Notes: a model not told the origin generated them from the letters alone. Positions 11,751 to 25,722 are shown, counted from the stretch's first letter. The stretch: 64,000 nt of DNA from Paraspadella gotoi (GCA_051294375.1 CM119268.1:14085037-14149036), one strand, 5' to 3'. Program-made: numbers and translations.

Positions 11751-12822
11751 TGATCACGTTGCGGGTTTTGGACGCGAGAATGTCTTGCGAGAAAAACCGA
11801 TTCGTTGACGCCCAGCCTATGGACTGTGGTTACGTCGTGCGAAAGAATCGTGAAATATTTATCGTAGTGAAAATCGTTAGATGGGTTGAAAAGTAGATAA
11901 ATTTCAGTATTCGTGTCATTCTGTTTATCGAGGGTGTTAATTTTTGTTTCCAGCCTGGTGGAAGTGTCTCTGCTTGCTCTCCTGATTAGTTTGGTTATCT
12001 TGAACCTCAAATATCATACATAGTTTTTTATGTTTTTAATATTTTTTTAAACGGTGTGAATTTTTTTATAGGTAATAAATATTCTAGGTTTTCAGATTAT
12101 CTATATATTGTGAACCCTTGGTATGGGCAAGGTCTAAAACTTTTCAAAATATGCAAATATATTTATTTATTTTATCTCTTTAGTGAAAATAGCTGGGAAA
12201 TAGTTTTACAGTTTTGGTTTTTACAGTAAAATACTTAAAAGCAAAAATATTTTAATTTATTTATATATTTTGGGTGAGCCAAGAACACGTAATCGTAGAA
12301 AAATATTTTATTCATTAAAAATTAAAGAATTTAACTATCTAAATTGAATGGAGAACCAAGTGCAATAAAGAAAGTAGGTGACAAGGAGTAAGTAACAAAA
12401 AAGAGGGAAAAAAATATCTTGAAAATTTTATTGATTCTATTCGATTCTTTTTACTCGCTGAAAAAATCCGATCGGTTTCATAACAAAAGATAGTCATTCC
12501 CATGATTTCGGAACGGTTATTCCAATCATATTTAATTTAATCTGTGATAAGTCGCATTATCGAGATGAAGACGGCCCTATTTATTTCTTTGCTCAACTGT
12601 CCCATTGATGACGATTAACGTTGTAGTTAATACGTTACATGCTTTTGGCGCAGTTATATTTATAAAATCATCAGCGAATGAATCTATACTGGATTTTAAC
12701 GACTTTTCGAAAGGATGTGACGCCGAAAGAATCGAACGAACTTACTCTCTTCGGACGCTGTTTCTTCATTTCGTATTTTCCGCGCCCCGCCTACTTATAA
12801 AGACCTTACAAGGGCACGAGCC
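11751..12822. other. Intergenic; carrier 3' UTR, then AT-rich spacer
   Basis: AATAAA at 12074-12079 is a plausible poly(A) signal for the carrier, about 325 nt past its stop. The remainder is AT-rich, becoming GC-rich just before the ELYS start. No ORF with gene-like features. Confidence 0.5.
12796..12801 (+). promoter_or_regulatory. TATA-like box before ELYS
   Basis: TATAAA lies 22 nt before the chosen ATG at 12823, in an otherwise GC-rich stretch. A start site 25-30 nt downstream would fall at or inside the first codons, so either the leader is almost absent or this is not the functional TATA. Confidence 0.3.
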
Positions 12823-15800
12823 ATGATCTTGGCGCCTTCGCGCGTTCGTTCGCGCGTGCCTTTGGCCGAGGCCGCACTCAAGAACGTCGTCGATTCGAAG
12901 GAGTCGGGGCGTGTCCCTGGCACAGGTTCGTTAGCGGAATGTTTTTCGTTCTTTGACTTTTGTTGTGAGAACGTTCAATAATCGGGTCCTCGTTCACTCT
13001 GCAGCCCCGCCTCGCCCCCTTTCTCTTTGCGGCGTCTGCGAGGATCAGTCGTGGTGTTGGTTGGCCGAGGGTTCTGTGCTCGAAGTGGTCAGACTCGCCG
13101 ACGGCCACCGCGTCTCTTCGTGGGATTTTGCGTCGCCGTTCGATGATGAGGGGTTCGTTTCGCGGATTTCTTGCGTCGCCGAGTTTCGTCTCCAAGACTC
13201 CGGCCACGGGCGAAGCGACGCCGCTTCGAAAATTAAACTGCTCGTCGGGGTGGATCGGGGCGAAGACGGAGGTTTGCTTTGCCTCTTCGAACCTAAAAGA
13301 TCCAAGTTGGAAAAGTCCATCGTGGTGAGTTTTAAGATGGAAAAAGTTATAATAATCGGGTCTTAGTCTGGACATGAACGTCCCATGTCCAATTATCTAT
13401 CGTTCCTCTTTTAGTTTCCCGGTGGAGTTACTTCTTGTCGTCACGTGAGTGGCACCCGGGGTCATGACGCACCAGACCACGTCCTTTGCGATCCCTTGCG
13501 GCACTTTTTCGGTGTCGTAGCGGTGGGCGTCGTCGGCGGCTCAGTCTACGTCGTCGATTTGATGATGGATCAACCCGTCGACGAGGAAGAGGCGCTTCCG
13601 GCCGAGATTCATTTGGTAAGTTTTTTAATACACTCCTTTTTGTACAGGGTTTTATCTTCCAATATTCGATAATCGTCTAAAAAGAAATCTCTTTTTTTCC
13701 CTAGCTGTCGGCAGCTTCTCTTGCTCGCGAGGTCGCCGCCGCCCGGGAGGCCGCCATCCAGACCGGACAACATCCGGCGATCTCCCTTAACAACGATTGC
13801 CTTGTCGATGGTCGCTTCCAATACCGGCGTGTCGACGGTCGGCTCGAGCAGACCTTCGATGTCCCCTCCGTTTCTGTCACGGCGCTGGACTTTTTCTCTC
13901 AGAGCGGTCAACTCGCCGTCGGTTTCTCTTTCGGTTGTTTCCAGTTGTGGAAGCTCCTCGTGCCCGTGCTTGAGTTTTCCTCTCGAATGGAACCCGGCCT
14001 CTTGCCTGTTGTTGGATTCGCCTTTCAAGAGCCCGAGAACGATCCGAGAAACTTTTGCTATTTGTGGGTGGCGAACTCGGCCAAGGACGAAAAGGACGCC
14101 TTGGAAACCGTCGCCACCGTCTCTTTATATCAGATGGTAAACAAAAAGTTTTCTGCTCTAGCTTTTTTTTTTTATTAAGCGCCGTATTTTTTACGCCAGG
14201 TTTTTACGCGTCGCGAATGGGTGCCCCGCTCCGGGTTTTACTACCTCGAACTTCACGGCTGCGGACTTCATTTTGATCACGAACTCTCGTCCGATCCCTA
14301 TAACCGCTTTGCCCCAGGAATCCCTCCGATGGCCATGGGACCCTCTCATATTCAGACGTGCAAAACGATTCAGGTTTATTTCTCTACAAATGTTTTATTT
14401 TGTAAGAAAAAGGGAAAGAGGGTTTTTATTTTAAGATGCCAATCATATTGTTTTTTGTCTTATTTAAATAAATAAATAAGTGCTGTATAATAACAGGATC
14501 CAACTTTTTCTTATCCGGATCACTTCCCGGAGGATTCTTTCCAAGACGATTCTTTATGCGCCGGCGCGAAACCGGATCTCAGTCTAGTCGTCTTTTCCTG
14601 GACCGCTCTCAAAAGGTGACGTTCAATCATTTCAAAGGCGAAGACGTGGCAAAAGGGTTAATAATTCGATCTCAACTTCTTCTTCAGGTCCTCTTCCAAC
14701 GGAAACCATTTTGGGAAACCCTCTCTCAACTCGTTCCCATTGGAGGGCGTTTCGCATGTCGCCTACCATCCGTACCACTACTTGGCGATTTTTGACATTA
14801 ATCGATGGTCAGATTTTTTCATTTGGATTCTTAATCAATTTTTGCAAAAGTTTCGCCACCATTTTTTTGGGTTTACTTTAGGTATCAGGCTCAAATGCCC
14901 AATTCTGTAGCCACGCCCACCACCTCCACCGACGTCTGCTCCTTTATGGCGTTTTACACCCTCGGAGAATCCCTGACTCCCTCTCCGCAGCCGCCGTTGC
15001 TAAGCCTTCTTCCTCCAGAGGCGGCTCCGAATCCCGCAGGATCTATTTTGGGGCCCGGTGGGCCCTTCCACTCTCGACTGCTCGCGATTTGCGTGGATCC
15101 GTTTACGGTGGCGAAGTTCAACGTTGTCGATGCTGACGAGACCCCCTTGGAACAGGTGGGCGGTTAAAAATGCGATAGGTCCACCTCATTGTTTTTTGTT
15201 TAATTGTATTTGAGTAATTTATTTTGTAACATTGTAATGATATCATCGGTATTTTTTTTCAGCATTTCTACCCAAACTCTTTGGCCATCAACATCACCTG
15301 TGTCAGTTCTCAATTTTCTCGTGGCTCCGACTTATCGAGAGAGGTTCTCGTCGCTCAAGGACTCAGAATCGACATCCTGGGCCTGCAGCGGCAGACTCTG
15401 TTGGACCTGCAGCAACTCGGACCTTCCGCCGTGGCCGAACCACAAGCTATGTTTAAGCAGTGCGTCCTCGCTGGACTCTTAACGCCCTCTGCCGCGGTAG
15501 CCGCTGGAAGCGGGCCGCCGTCAACCTCGTCGCAAAGAGACGCTTTACTCACTCTCGTTCTTAGTCACGGGTTGATAGGATTTCTCACGGCGTGCGCGAC
15601 CGGTATGGAGGTCTTTTTATTCTTCTTGTTTACTTCAGTCTTAGGCCATTTTTTGTCATCATTAAAATGGACTAAACGCTAATCTTCTCCTTCATTAGAG
15701 TTTTCCTCCGCCGCGATTTCGCCCGGCGGGTGCACCCTTCGCTTCCTCCTCGACTGGGCGTGGAGTCGAGTGGTCAAAGTTAAATCGCGCGCTGACGCCG

Positions 15801-18800
15801 CCGCCGCCCCCCTCTTTGATTGGTCCGCCGTTGGGCCCGTCGAGCCACGCCTCCCCATATTTTTGCAACAGGCCGAGAATCAACTCAAAACCCTTGCATC
15901 ACTAGTCTTCAGTCTGTCGCAGCAAAGCTCTATCCCTACTACCGAGCGGGTAAGGGTTTAAAATTTTTTTTCCAGGTTTCCCTTTCAAACTTGTAATTAT
16001 GGCTTTTCTTTTCTAGGGTTTGAGCGACTTGGAAACAAAATACTCCGTCATCAGTTTGCTGTCTACGCATTTAAAGGTGAGCGTCAGGAATTCTGGTTAG
16101 ATAAATCTGCTTCCTATTCCCGTTGGTAAGTTTTATCTCATTATTAAAAATTTCGTTTCCTCTCAGGCTATACAGTGGTTCATCCATGTGGGTCTGCTCC
16201 CGGAAGTTAGTGACGAGGCGCCGAGGACTCTTCGCGGCGTTTTTGCGTATCCTATTAAAGCCCTCAGGGACAGTTTTTCTCGACGTCGTGCAAGACTCAA
16301 GGAGGCGCAAAGTAAGATATTTCAAAGACTTTATGTTAATATTATGATTATTTTAAGTTTATTATAATTCTCATTTTCTGATCGTAGAATCAACTTCCTA
16401 CGACGGCGCAGTTTTGGTGGTTGACGCCATCATGAACCGTTTGGGCGTCGTCATGAAGGAGGCTTGGCGCCGTGACAGCTGCGATTCGGATGGCCTTTTC
16501 CCGCCGCCCTCTCTCAACGCCTTGCTCAATGTGTATCGCATGGAGGGCATCGACGTCTCCGCCAAACACTCTATAGTTTGTTACCTTCTCATGGACATCA
16601 TCGCCCTGGAGCAATGTGGTGGGAAAAGCGATTCAGGTGGCAGAAAAATTTTTTTTCAATTTGTCATTCTACTACCACAAATTAAATACCTAAGTAAATT
16701 ACAACCTCTATTTTTTTTTCCAACTTTCGTTTTAGCCGCGCCTTCAAAACGCAGCTCTTTGTCTTCGGATCACCTGAGCCAATTTCCTCTGGTCTTCTCC
16801 ATGTCACCGGGTCTCGTCAAACTCGTCCAAGGATTTTGGTGCCTTGATCGTGGAGAATTCCCGCAGGCTCTCGCTTGCCTAGAATCTCCCTTCGTGAGGC
16901 CGCATCTTCTTCAGTGGCACCACGAAGTCGTTTTGAAGGCCCTCCTCTTCCAAGGTTTTTGGGAATAATGAGGATGAAACGGAATTCGGACGTTTTGTAT
17001 AAAAAAATTTTTCCGACTCTTTTCGTTAACCTAGGCGAAAAAATTTTGGCGTTAACCTACTTGCAAACGCACAAACCTGCCATTCTTACCCTGGAAGACC
17101 TTTCCCTTCAACTTACGGTCTTCTTGGCCAATAAAATGACGCGTGCCGCACTCGACCAACAACGGCGTCATCGATGCATTCGCGAGCAACAGAGAGGAAG
17201 CAACTCTAGCGGCTCCCTTGAAGATATGTTTAAGCAATGCCACGAGAATGGTTAGTTTTTTAATGCTCTTTTTAGACTTTTGATATTTTAACCAAAACTT
17301 TGTCTTCATTCGTAAACTTCTCTTTCTGTTTTAGGAGTTTTCCATCGTCTGGTCCGCCTACAACTCGACGAATCGGAGGAAGAGGCGATGATCGAATTCG
17401 TTCGCGCCTCGGCCTCCGGCCCAGCCTCTGCCGATTGCGAAGATCGCACGGATACGCTTGAAGCGCTGCTCGCTTATTACCTTCATCGCTCTCGATATGC
17501 CGAGGCCCGCCGATTGGTGCAACAGAAGACGATCATGACGTCATCGTCGACGACGAGAGGTTCGGGTCCTTAATTCGATTTTTCTCTCTCAACTTAATTG
17601 AATTAAAGACGTCGGAAGAAGTTTTTTTACTCGATACAACTGAGAAAAGGAGAAAATTTCGGGTCAAACTAATCGATATTAATAAAAGGGAATGGAGAGA
17701 CCCTTGTTTTTAAGTGAGCCCCTTTTTTATGCCCCTTTCTATGAAAGTTTTCTCTTGCTTTCAGCTTCCTCGTTTTCGATTCACGCCACCAATCGAGACT
17801 CCGCAGCCGGTTTCTCCTTCTCTTTGTCCGCCACCCAACTTGTTGACGCTTACCTTCGAACTCTTCCATCACCACTCCGAGGCCTAGTCACCTCTGAAGG
17901 GAGACCAGAGTCGATAAAGCCGATCCGTTGTCAGGTGGCGCGTCCCAAGCCCCTCTCCAGCGTCGTCCTAAACCCCGAATCTAATAAGGTATGCCGTAAG
18001 ATGTGGAGAATAAAAAATTATATCTACGTATATATTTAATTTCGGTTTTTAGTGGGATCTGCTTATCGCAGATTCCGACTGTATAGTTTACTTTGCCTGT
18101 CCGTCTTTCCCCATTAACTTGCAGGTAAATCACTAAGTTCAATTTAAATCATCGAATTTATAAAAGAATTATGTAAAAAAATTATGTCCGTCCGTCCGTC
18201 CGTTACCCCTAGTAGCGGTAGCCGACCAAATTCAAATTTTAATGGGAACAGCATTAAACTAATCCATTATTGGTATTAATTATTGTGTTAAAATATTTTT
18301 TGCAAAAATGTTCCGAACCATGAGTAATTCGCTAATTAATATTATTATATCATATATTAAGTCAAAATTTTTTTGGGGATACTTTAAGTTTTTTTAATTG
18401 ATTCTGATAGAGCTTAAAAAGTTAAGCAAAAAATATAATTACAACTTTTTAAATTTTTGATGTTTTATTACTAAAAATTAGTAAAAACTGCTAAAATCAA
18501 CGGATGATGATGATGATTTTTTAAGGTTTTTCTCAATTTTAACCCACTTATCATCAAAATATTGAAAAAAGAATTATACTTTGTGTAGATAACTTTTCAT
18601 AAGCTATTTGAATCTGCTTTTAAAAATAAAAAATTCCAAAAAAAAATTTTTGACCTTTCCTATCTATAAATAAATATTAAAAATTAATTACTAATGCTTC
18701 TTGCCATTTTAGAAAAATTGCTCCATTGAACGTTTTCTCAGAAATGTATGAAGTTTCATTTGGAAAGGTTCCCAAATCAGACTTCTGACCCACCCCATTG

Positions 18801-21800
18801 ACGATGTTTGGCTCTACCCCTAGCTAGTGGATTAAAGTGAAAAAAAAACTCTATGGAATAGTGCAAGTAGAAAGTATCTTGGTTGGAAACTAGTCACTTT
18901 TGATCTATGTCAATTCGAATTAAAATAACAATAACGACCACAACCACCGTAACAACCCTAACCACAACCTTATAACAATATAACCACTATAACAAAAAGT
19001 ATCAAAATTATAATATAATTTATAACTCAAAATGACTACATATGTAATCCGAACACAAACTCAACAAGGACATCAAGCATCGTAACTACCACGACTATTA
19101 CAAAGACCACAACCACAATAATCTGAAAAAAAAATGGCAGGAAAGAAAGAAATAAATATAAACAACGTTGGGGAATAAAGAAAGGACTACTCACGGAAAG
19201 AGAGGGCAAACGAGTGCAGTTAGCTTTTATAATCTTGTTATGAATAAAAAAGATATTATAGTACTATTTATCACGATTTATCATCTGATTAGCTTTTGAG
19301 CTATATTACCCGCCGTTGTTTACTCAAACTTGTTTTATTAAATAAATTGATGTATTTTTCTCCGAGAGAATGAATGTGAAAACCTGGCCATTATCTCCCT
19401 CCCCATTTCCCGGATCGACACTAAATTTCCTTTCTTTTACCTTCGGAATTTGTTCCTCCGATTTTATTGACGTCCAGGAACTTTATTTTGTTTGTCCTCT
19501 CGTTTATTCTTGTTCACTTTCCTCTCTCTCCATCTCTTTTTGTTTCAATAGTTATTCCCGAGTTGCTGTTGCGGTGTTTTCAGACGCTCTCTTCCACTCT
19601 CGCTCACTCTGCTACGATCACTCTTTCGCCGTTTTTTCTCATTTGTTTTTCGCTTATTCGCTCACTCTTTCCCCCTTTCTCCCTTTCTCTTTGTTCGCTA
19701 ATCTCTGTGTTCCGGATTTGTTTACCCGAATGTCGCTTCCCTGGCGATGAAAGTTTATCGTCGCACTGTCGTTTTTCTAATCCAGTGTGACCGGAGATAA
19801 AAGCATCGCTGAAAAGTTTGTTCTCTGATAATTTTTGAAAATAAATTAAATGACGAAAGGGCATTAAATGTAAATAATTTTGGCGAATCCCAGCGCTTCT
19901 ATTGAATCATTTTCATTAATAATTTTATCATGAACCTTGTAAGCGTTTTTTTATTTTGCTTCAGGATATTAATAATAATAGCTCTATGATCTGGAAGCGA
20001 CTGTTATTGTTTTGACGGCGTAAATTTGATAATTCTACGATCGAATCCAAAATATACAGAGAATAAACGGAATGTTTGATGATCTGTTACAACTCTAAAC
20101 GATAGAACGAAAATGAGGGTCTCTACTTTTAGTTTTTTACCACTTTTATTTTAGGCCTCGTCCCGCGCCACCCTTCTCGAGACAATCATGGGCAAAGTGG
20201 AGGAAACTTACACGTCGGACTCCGCATCGCCGCCTTCGCCATTCACCCATTGCACGCCGGCCTCTCGCCTCTCGCACAAACTCCCTGCGCCCTCCATTCT
20301 CCCTTCGGGTCAGTTGACTCCCTCATCTCGATCTCTCCCTTCTTCATATATCCTCGACCCTACTTTTTCTGCTCGTCGTTTCAGGCGCCGTTGGCGTCGT
20401 TTTCTTTCTCGTTACTCTTCCTTTGAGAAGAACTCGGCGTTTCCGTTTTCTAGTCGCCTTCTTGAAAGAGAGGCAATCCTTTCATCTTCTCACGTCCTCC
20501 ATTTTCTTTTTCCTACCAACGACGAAATTTCTCCGTCTAGAATTTTCTCACTCTGGTGTTTGCCCATCTTTTTCACTGCTATTTTTTTCTTACCCACTTC
20601 TCCCTCGCTTCCGCTTCTTCTCTCCTCCCTCCATCCAAATCCTTTCCTTCTTCCGTTTCAGCCCCTTCGAGTTTTTATTACTTTTCTTTCTGAATATATC
20701 ATTTAAGAGTGGCTCCCGCGGTCTTTGAAAAGATATTGCCTTTTAGCTTAATTTGCTCACTTTTTTGCGTTGAAAAATATTTTCCGTTCCTCTGATGTTT
20801 TTAACTTGACATTTCTTATTTCCTCAGGTCAAAATCCTTTGTTGACTCCCCTTTCGTCAAAGCGTCGTCCTTCTTTGCCTCGTGACGCCGATTCGAGACC
20901 GCAGATGACTTTCCTTTCGGTGGGGACGCCGACCATTACGGAAACGAACGAAGGCGGAATATCGGCGCTCTCCTTCCTGCAGAGAATTCAGGCAGGCGCC
21001 AAGAGAGCCGCCAGCATCATGGACGACGGCGGGGGTGAGTCTTTATTTACGCGAACGCGATAATTGTCGCTTTCAGTGTCTTGTTTCATAAGAATTATTG
21101 TGGTAATTACCATAAACAATTTTAAAGAGGGCTCTCCTGAATAGAAGCGGTAATTAAATGTAAGGCGTTTTTAATTGGTCCTTGTTAATCGGTGGCAAGG
21201 GATATGTAAATCTTTTCGAATTTCAGACTCATCCATGTTGGAGACTACTCACGTTACGCCGCCGAAACAGACTAAATTGATGAGACGGACTGCCGAGAAC
21301 TCTGCAGTTTTGTCAGTGCTGGACACACCCCCGGTCAAGCGTTTACGTCCTAAATCCGGCGGCGTCCTTGGTTAGTTTGTCTAAGATACGGTTTAAAAAT
21401 GTATTTAATAACATTGCCTAAAAACTTGTAAATCACAAATTGTTTTTACACTGATGATGAATAGAATTACTTACTATTCGAAATATGTCTGCAAAAATAT
21501 TAATAAAAATTCGTTGAGAAAAATCAATCTTTTCTCTTATGGAATTTTATTTTAGTATTATAATTTTTTTTAGTTGTGTAATAAATATTTTTACTTGCGA
21601 TATTACACTAAATCTCTATCATTCACGCAGGATTCCTCGGCTCCACACATTCTCTGCAAACTCCATCTTCCGCCGGTTCACGACCGGGAACGCCGCAATC
21701 CATCCTCCGGTAGGTTTCTTTCTCATGGGCAAGGAAATAATCCTCTTGCAAACCGGGGATTATTTTAAAATGTTTAAGAGCGAGCACTTACGACTCGTTA

Positions 21801-24800
21801 TTTCCTGTATCGTTCCGATCTCTTTTGCTTGCCAGGTCGCGAGCCATCAACCGCTTAGGAAACAGCAATTTCGCCGAAGACCATGATGCAACATCGCCTG
21901 CCGTGGGGCGCCCCGGTGGCGCAAACGAAACTCCATCCGGTTCCCGGATTAGATTCGCCAATCTTTCTCCGTTGGAAACCAGTAACGAGGTTAGGCGAGG
22001 GATTCGGATCGGGGACTGTTTTGAGTTACTTTATCTTTAGCTTTACTTGCACACGGTTTTTGTGTTCTCTGCGCTCCGTTTCATTTTGTGACTTCTCCTC
22101 TCCTCCTTTCTTTTGTTTTGCTCTTGAACTTATTCTTTGCCTTTTTGTTTTTCAAGTCTTTAATCTTTTTTTCCTTTCTTGGATTTTTTTTCCTGATTGG
22201 CCTTTCCAATTTTCTCTTCTTCAAAATGTGTTTCCAATTTAAAATTTGTTAATTTTAAAAACAAGGAGTTTATTCGACTTCGCATTTTGTTTTGTTTCTT
22301 TTTTGTTAAAGACGTTTCTTTCGTCTGAGTCTCAAACTTTTCTCGCCCAGGAACCCAAGCGCTCTCTTTCGGCCCGCGAACTCCTCGCCACCATTCGTCG
22401 TTCTGCCAACCGACGCCAGGAAGATAACGATGAAGAGGAGATGGAAACTATGACGGTCAGCGACGACGACGGCGAGAGTGACGACGCCGCGAATGAAGAT
22501 GACGAACCGCGTGTATCCGTAGGGAAAATTGAATTAGCTACAAACTCACAAACGGATGTCACTTTGTCTTTGGATCAACCTGTAGAGGTCCCCTCGGCCT
22601 TTATGGTGACCGCGTCTGGGACGTCGGAACAACCTAAACCCAACTTATACAACTCGACTACTTTTGCTTCCTGCTTTCTCGGTGAAACGACATTCTCTCT
22701 CAATGTCAAGGATACGGCGACCACTTCTTTTGAGGACGTTCGAGAGAATCGCGGAGTTATCGCCGAAAGTCAACCAATTGCTGAATCCGCTGATGCAGAG
22801 ACAGGTTCTACTGAAAAAAGCATCGATATCACCGAGCCTGTTCTCAACTCTTATGTAGCCGAAGTCTCTGGCAACCGTGATGCGACGGAGTTCACTGAGG
22901 CAGTCGAAAAGATCGACGTCGAAATTGTCTCCAAGACTGCAGTCGAAACCGAGACAGTCCCAATCAATTTGGCAGTAGCAATCGCTGAGACTTCCGATGT
23001 CGCTGAAGACAAACAGCTAGCCTCCTTCGAGAAGTCGGTCGAGATAAAAGATGCTGGCGGGTATAAGGAGATCTCCTTGGAGGAGGACATATATTCGGAA
23101 GACCCCATCTTCCTTTTCAGTAAGCCGAAGCGTCGATCTTCTCGATACAAGTCAACCGCCTTTCGAGACGATCCCGTTATCAAGAGGTGGAAGGAGGAGG
23201 AACTTAAGTTTCGTCTTCCGACGCCGCCCCGGATTCGACGAGACGCCAAAGGACGTTTGCGTTTTCTGTCCAAACAGGAGGAATCACCGGAACTCATCGA
23301 AAAAACAGTGACGGTTAATGGCGAAGTTGGTTTAACCTCTAACTCAACGACCGTATCGCAGGTCGCTCGGGACCGAAAGTCTCGCCCGACGATAAACTTA
23401 AGCCGAGATCCGGAATACCTCAAGTTCAAGGAGCAGGAGAGAAGGTGCACGTTAGAAGCACCCCGAATTGGTAGAGACGAAAAGGGCCTCTTGAAGTTGT
23501 TGGCGAAAAATGAGAAGAGGTTGCCCTCGATGGTTTTCAATCACGTTTTTGAAGATGTCGATGAGGCCGAGGAATCGATGGAGGTTTTAGAAAATGAGAA
23601 TTCGGACGACCACAAAAAATCTCCGATCAAGACTATAGAAAAAGAAAATGAATCGAAAAAGCTAGTGACAGTTGATAAGAACGTGATATCGAGTGTCACT
23701 GTATCCGGAGTCTCGATGCCTACGCCGGACAGAATCATTATAGACAAAGAGCAACGAGAGAGTGTCGGGGGCAAAGAAGGGTCTTCATCTTTGCAATTTG
23801 AGATGCCCGATCGAGCCATCGACGTAACCGGAAAGATGGCGACAGAGAATTCGATAGAAACGAGTGGTCCTCATCAAAGTGCAATTCTTTCTACGGAAAC
23901 GAAGCCAGCGCCTAGTTTCCCAGCTCACGCCGCTGCCGATCTCTCGGGTCCTCTGGTGGACGAGACGTTAAAACCGATACCCACAGAAAGTCTTTTGGAT
24001 GAGATGGAGACGTCAAAAGAACGGTTAGCGAATTTAATCCCATCGACAACCCTTAAAGTCGACGACGTTGACGTCAGTGATGCGGAAAGCGTCGCGAGTT
24101 CCACTTCGTCCAAAGCCTCGGTGAGGTCAACACGCTCCACGAGATCCACCAAAGGTGTCACCAAGTTAGTCGACTTGGAAGGTACCGACTCAAAAAAGAA
24201 GCGTGCTCCAAATGTTGAAGGCTCTTCGATGAAGGCTGTGAAAACTACGACGACACAAAGCGACACTTTATCCGGCGACGCTCCCGCAAACGAGACCTCC
24301 ATGGAGCAGAGCTTTCTTCGGCTCCGACACCGCGTTATTTCCGGAAACAGAGAACCACCTACCCGCGCAGCAACATCCAAAAAGACGGTCGAGAACACGG
24401 ATGTGAGTGAGGCAAAGAGGCGGGAGACGACAACTTCGCCGAAACGTTCGGCCAATCGCTCCGTCAGAGAAAATAAAAAGGAAGATGAGCCGAAGGAAGA
24501 GACGGCCTCTGGGCCACCGCCATCGCCGCGACGGAAAGGCAGGCCGCCCAAGATCGTTATCAACGACGTCGAGATGACCGAAAGGAAGCCGCGCACTCGA
24601 GCGACTTCCCAGTCTTCTCCTCCGCAAATTAAGATGGAATCAAAAACTAGTGAGTAAAGCCTATGATTTGTCTTCCAATTTGGGAGAACTTCCGTATGAT
24701 GTTTTAAGTTATTTACTCATCTGTTTGCAGAACCGTCTCCGACGGAGCCTCCGAGTCCCCCTCGACGTCTTCGCGGTCGATCGCCCAGCGTCAAAACAGA

Positions 24801-25722
24801 AGATAAGACCCCTCCTAAAGTGCCACAGCGCCGTCCCCCTTCACCGCGCGTTCCATCCTCTCCGCGAACACGAGGCCGAAAAGAAGCGGACGCTCAAGAA
24901 ACTCCGTCGACCCCTTCGAGTCGAACAACGACGGGGTCGCCGCCAAAATCAGCCCCACCGTCATCGCCGCCAAAAACGGCCGATGAAGCGCCGCCGGTAA
25001 TAACTCGTGGTCGGTCGCCAAGGAAGGCCAAAGCGCCGGTTATCTCTGTGGAGACGACGATTGATGTCGACGCGGTGACGCCGCCGAATCCTCCCTCTCC
25101 GTCTCTCCGTCGATCGCCTCGAGTCGGTCGCAGCGCTTCAGGCAGTGACGTTACGGAGCATCAACGTCAGACTCGATCGCGCAACCCATCCAACCCGCAA
25201 TCAACGCCGACGCGACCGCGACCGCGACGCGCCTCGGCCAAGGACAAATCGAGACTAGACGGTTCAGAGGATCGGCCGCCAAGGACGCGCTCCAATTCGG
25301 CTCTTAAGGCTAAAAATGACGCCGAGGATATGGACGTTACGACGAGCTCTTTTAACTTTAGCGCACCTTTACAAGCGTCCGTGGACGACCACGACGTTGA
25401 TACGGATCTCTTGGAGACTTTCCTGTTTTCCCCGCCTAAATCGGGCGGCGTGAGAACGCGGGGTCGCGGGAGGTCGCCATCGCCAATAGAAACGACACCG
25501 GTGACGAGAGCAACGTCGTCCAAGATCAATTCTACTTTGGACTTGTTGGCGGGTCCTGTGCCGGTTCTCGACGCCGCCGCCGCCAAGGGTGACGCCGCCT
25601 CCACTACGAGAAAGGGAACGACGCAACGTAAAAAGATGATGGATCGTCTTGCCAGCGCAGGAGCAGGTGCCGGAGCGAAAAAGGCAACCTTGCCTTCCTT
25701 GACCAAGAGGACCGCAAAATGA
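12823..25722 (+). CDS. AHCTF1: ELYS / AHCTF1 (MEL-28) nucleoporin and chromatin-binding protein
   Basis: ELYS binds chromatin via AT-hooks, recruits the Nup107-160 complex and seeds nuclear pores after mitosis. I join 24 in-phase exons: 12823-12925, 13005-13324, 13415-13615, 13705-14136, 14200-14373, 14497-14615, 14688-14807, 14882-15155, 15263-15602, 15699-15949, 16017-16076, 16167-16311, 16388-16636, 16736-16954, 17035-17250, 17335-17559, 17765-17988, 20155-20308, 20828-21034, 21227-21370, 21631-21709, 21836-21989, 22351-24649, 24731-25722 (2566 aa; human about 2270). Family landmarks: FQEPENDPRNFCYLW in the N-terminal beta-propeller, FDINRWYQAQMP, AKHSIVCYLLMDI and LVKLVQGFWCLDRGEF in the helical domain, ARPKPLSSV, TPQSILR, and an AT-hook (RRKGRPPKI) near 24530. 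The C-terminal third is disordered and basic/acidic. Intron 17 (17989-20154) contains a dispersed repeat. The first exon is the least certain. Confidence 0.93.
18052..19345 (+). repeat. Dispersed intronic repeat, copy 2 (in ELYS intron 17)
   Basis: The left end GATCTGCTTATCGCAGATTC matches copy 1 at 1309; TGTCCGTCCGTCCGTC follows at about 18187. The right end (GATTTATCATCTGATTAGC, then GTTTACTCAAACTTG) ends near 19335. The body holds a GATGATGAT run near 18503 and an AAC/ACC-rich low-complexity stretch at 18925-19120. It could be translated as WDLLIADSDC and looks like an exon, but ELYS reads in phase directly from 17988 to 20155, so I treat it as intronic. Confidence 0.65.
23161..23520 (+). 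repeat. Internal protein repeat in the ELYS disordered region
   Basis: Two related units of about 40 residues lie within the giant exon: codons from 23161 (DDPVIKRWKEEE, then PPRIRRDAKGRLRFL) and from 23401 (RDPEYLKFKEQE, then APRIGRDEKGLLKLL). Shared positions are DP, KE, PRI, RD, KG and a terminal K-x-E. The units are separated by about 40 acidic residues. Confidence 0.65.

Noticed and set aside
17559-17570. tRNA-like GGTTCGGGTCC
   Set aside because: It is the donor of an ELYS exon; no cloverleaf can be drawn around it.
18053-18122. Possible ELYS exon (reads WDLLIADSDC with AG and GT flanks)
   Set aside because: It is the left end of the dispersed repeat, also present in two other genes' introns. 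ELYS continues in phase from 17988 to 20155 (ASSRATLLETIM follows ARPKPLSSV as in the family), so no exon is needed.
20188-20706. 172-codon ORF extending past the ELYS exon
   Set aside because: The true exon ends at a GT donor at 20309; the remaining ORF is pyrimidine-rich intron.
22851-24596. Long minus-strand ORFs opposite the large ELYS exon
   Set aside because: Shadows of a GC-rich, Ser/Glu/Lys-rich coding exon; no domain or splice structure of their own.
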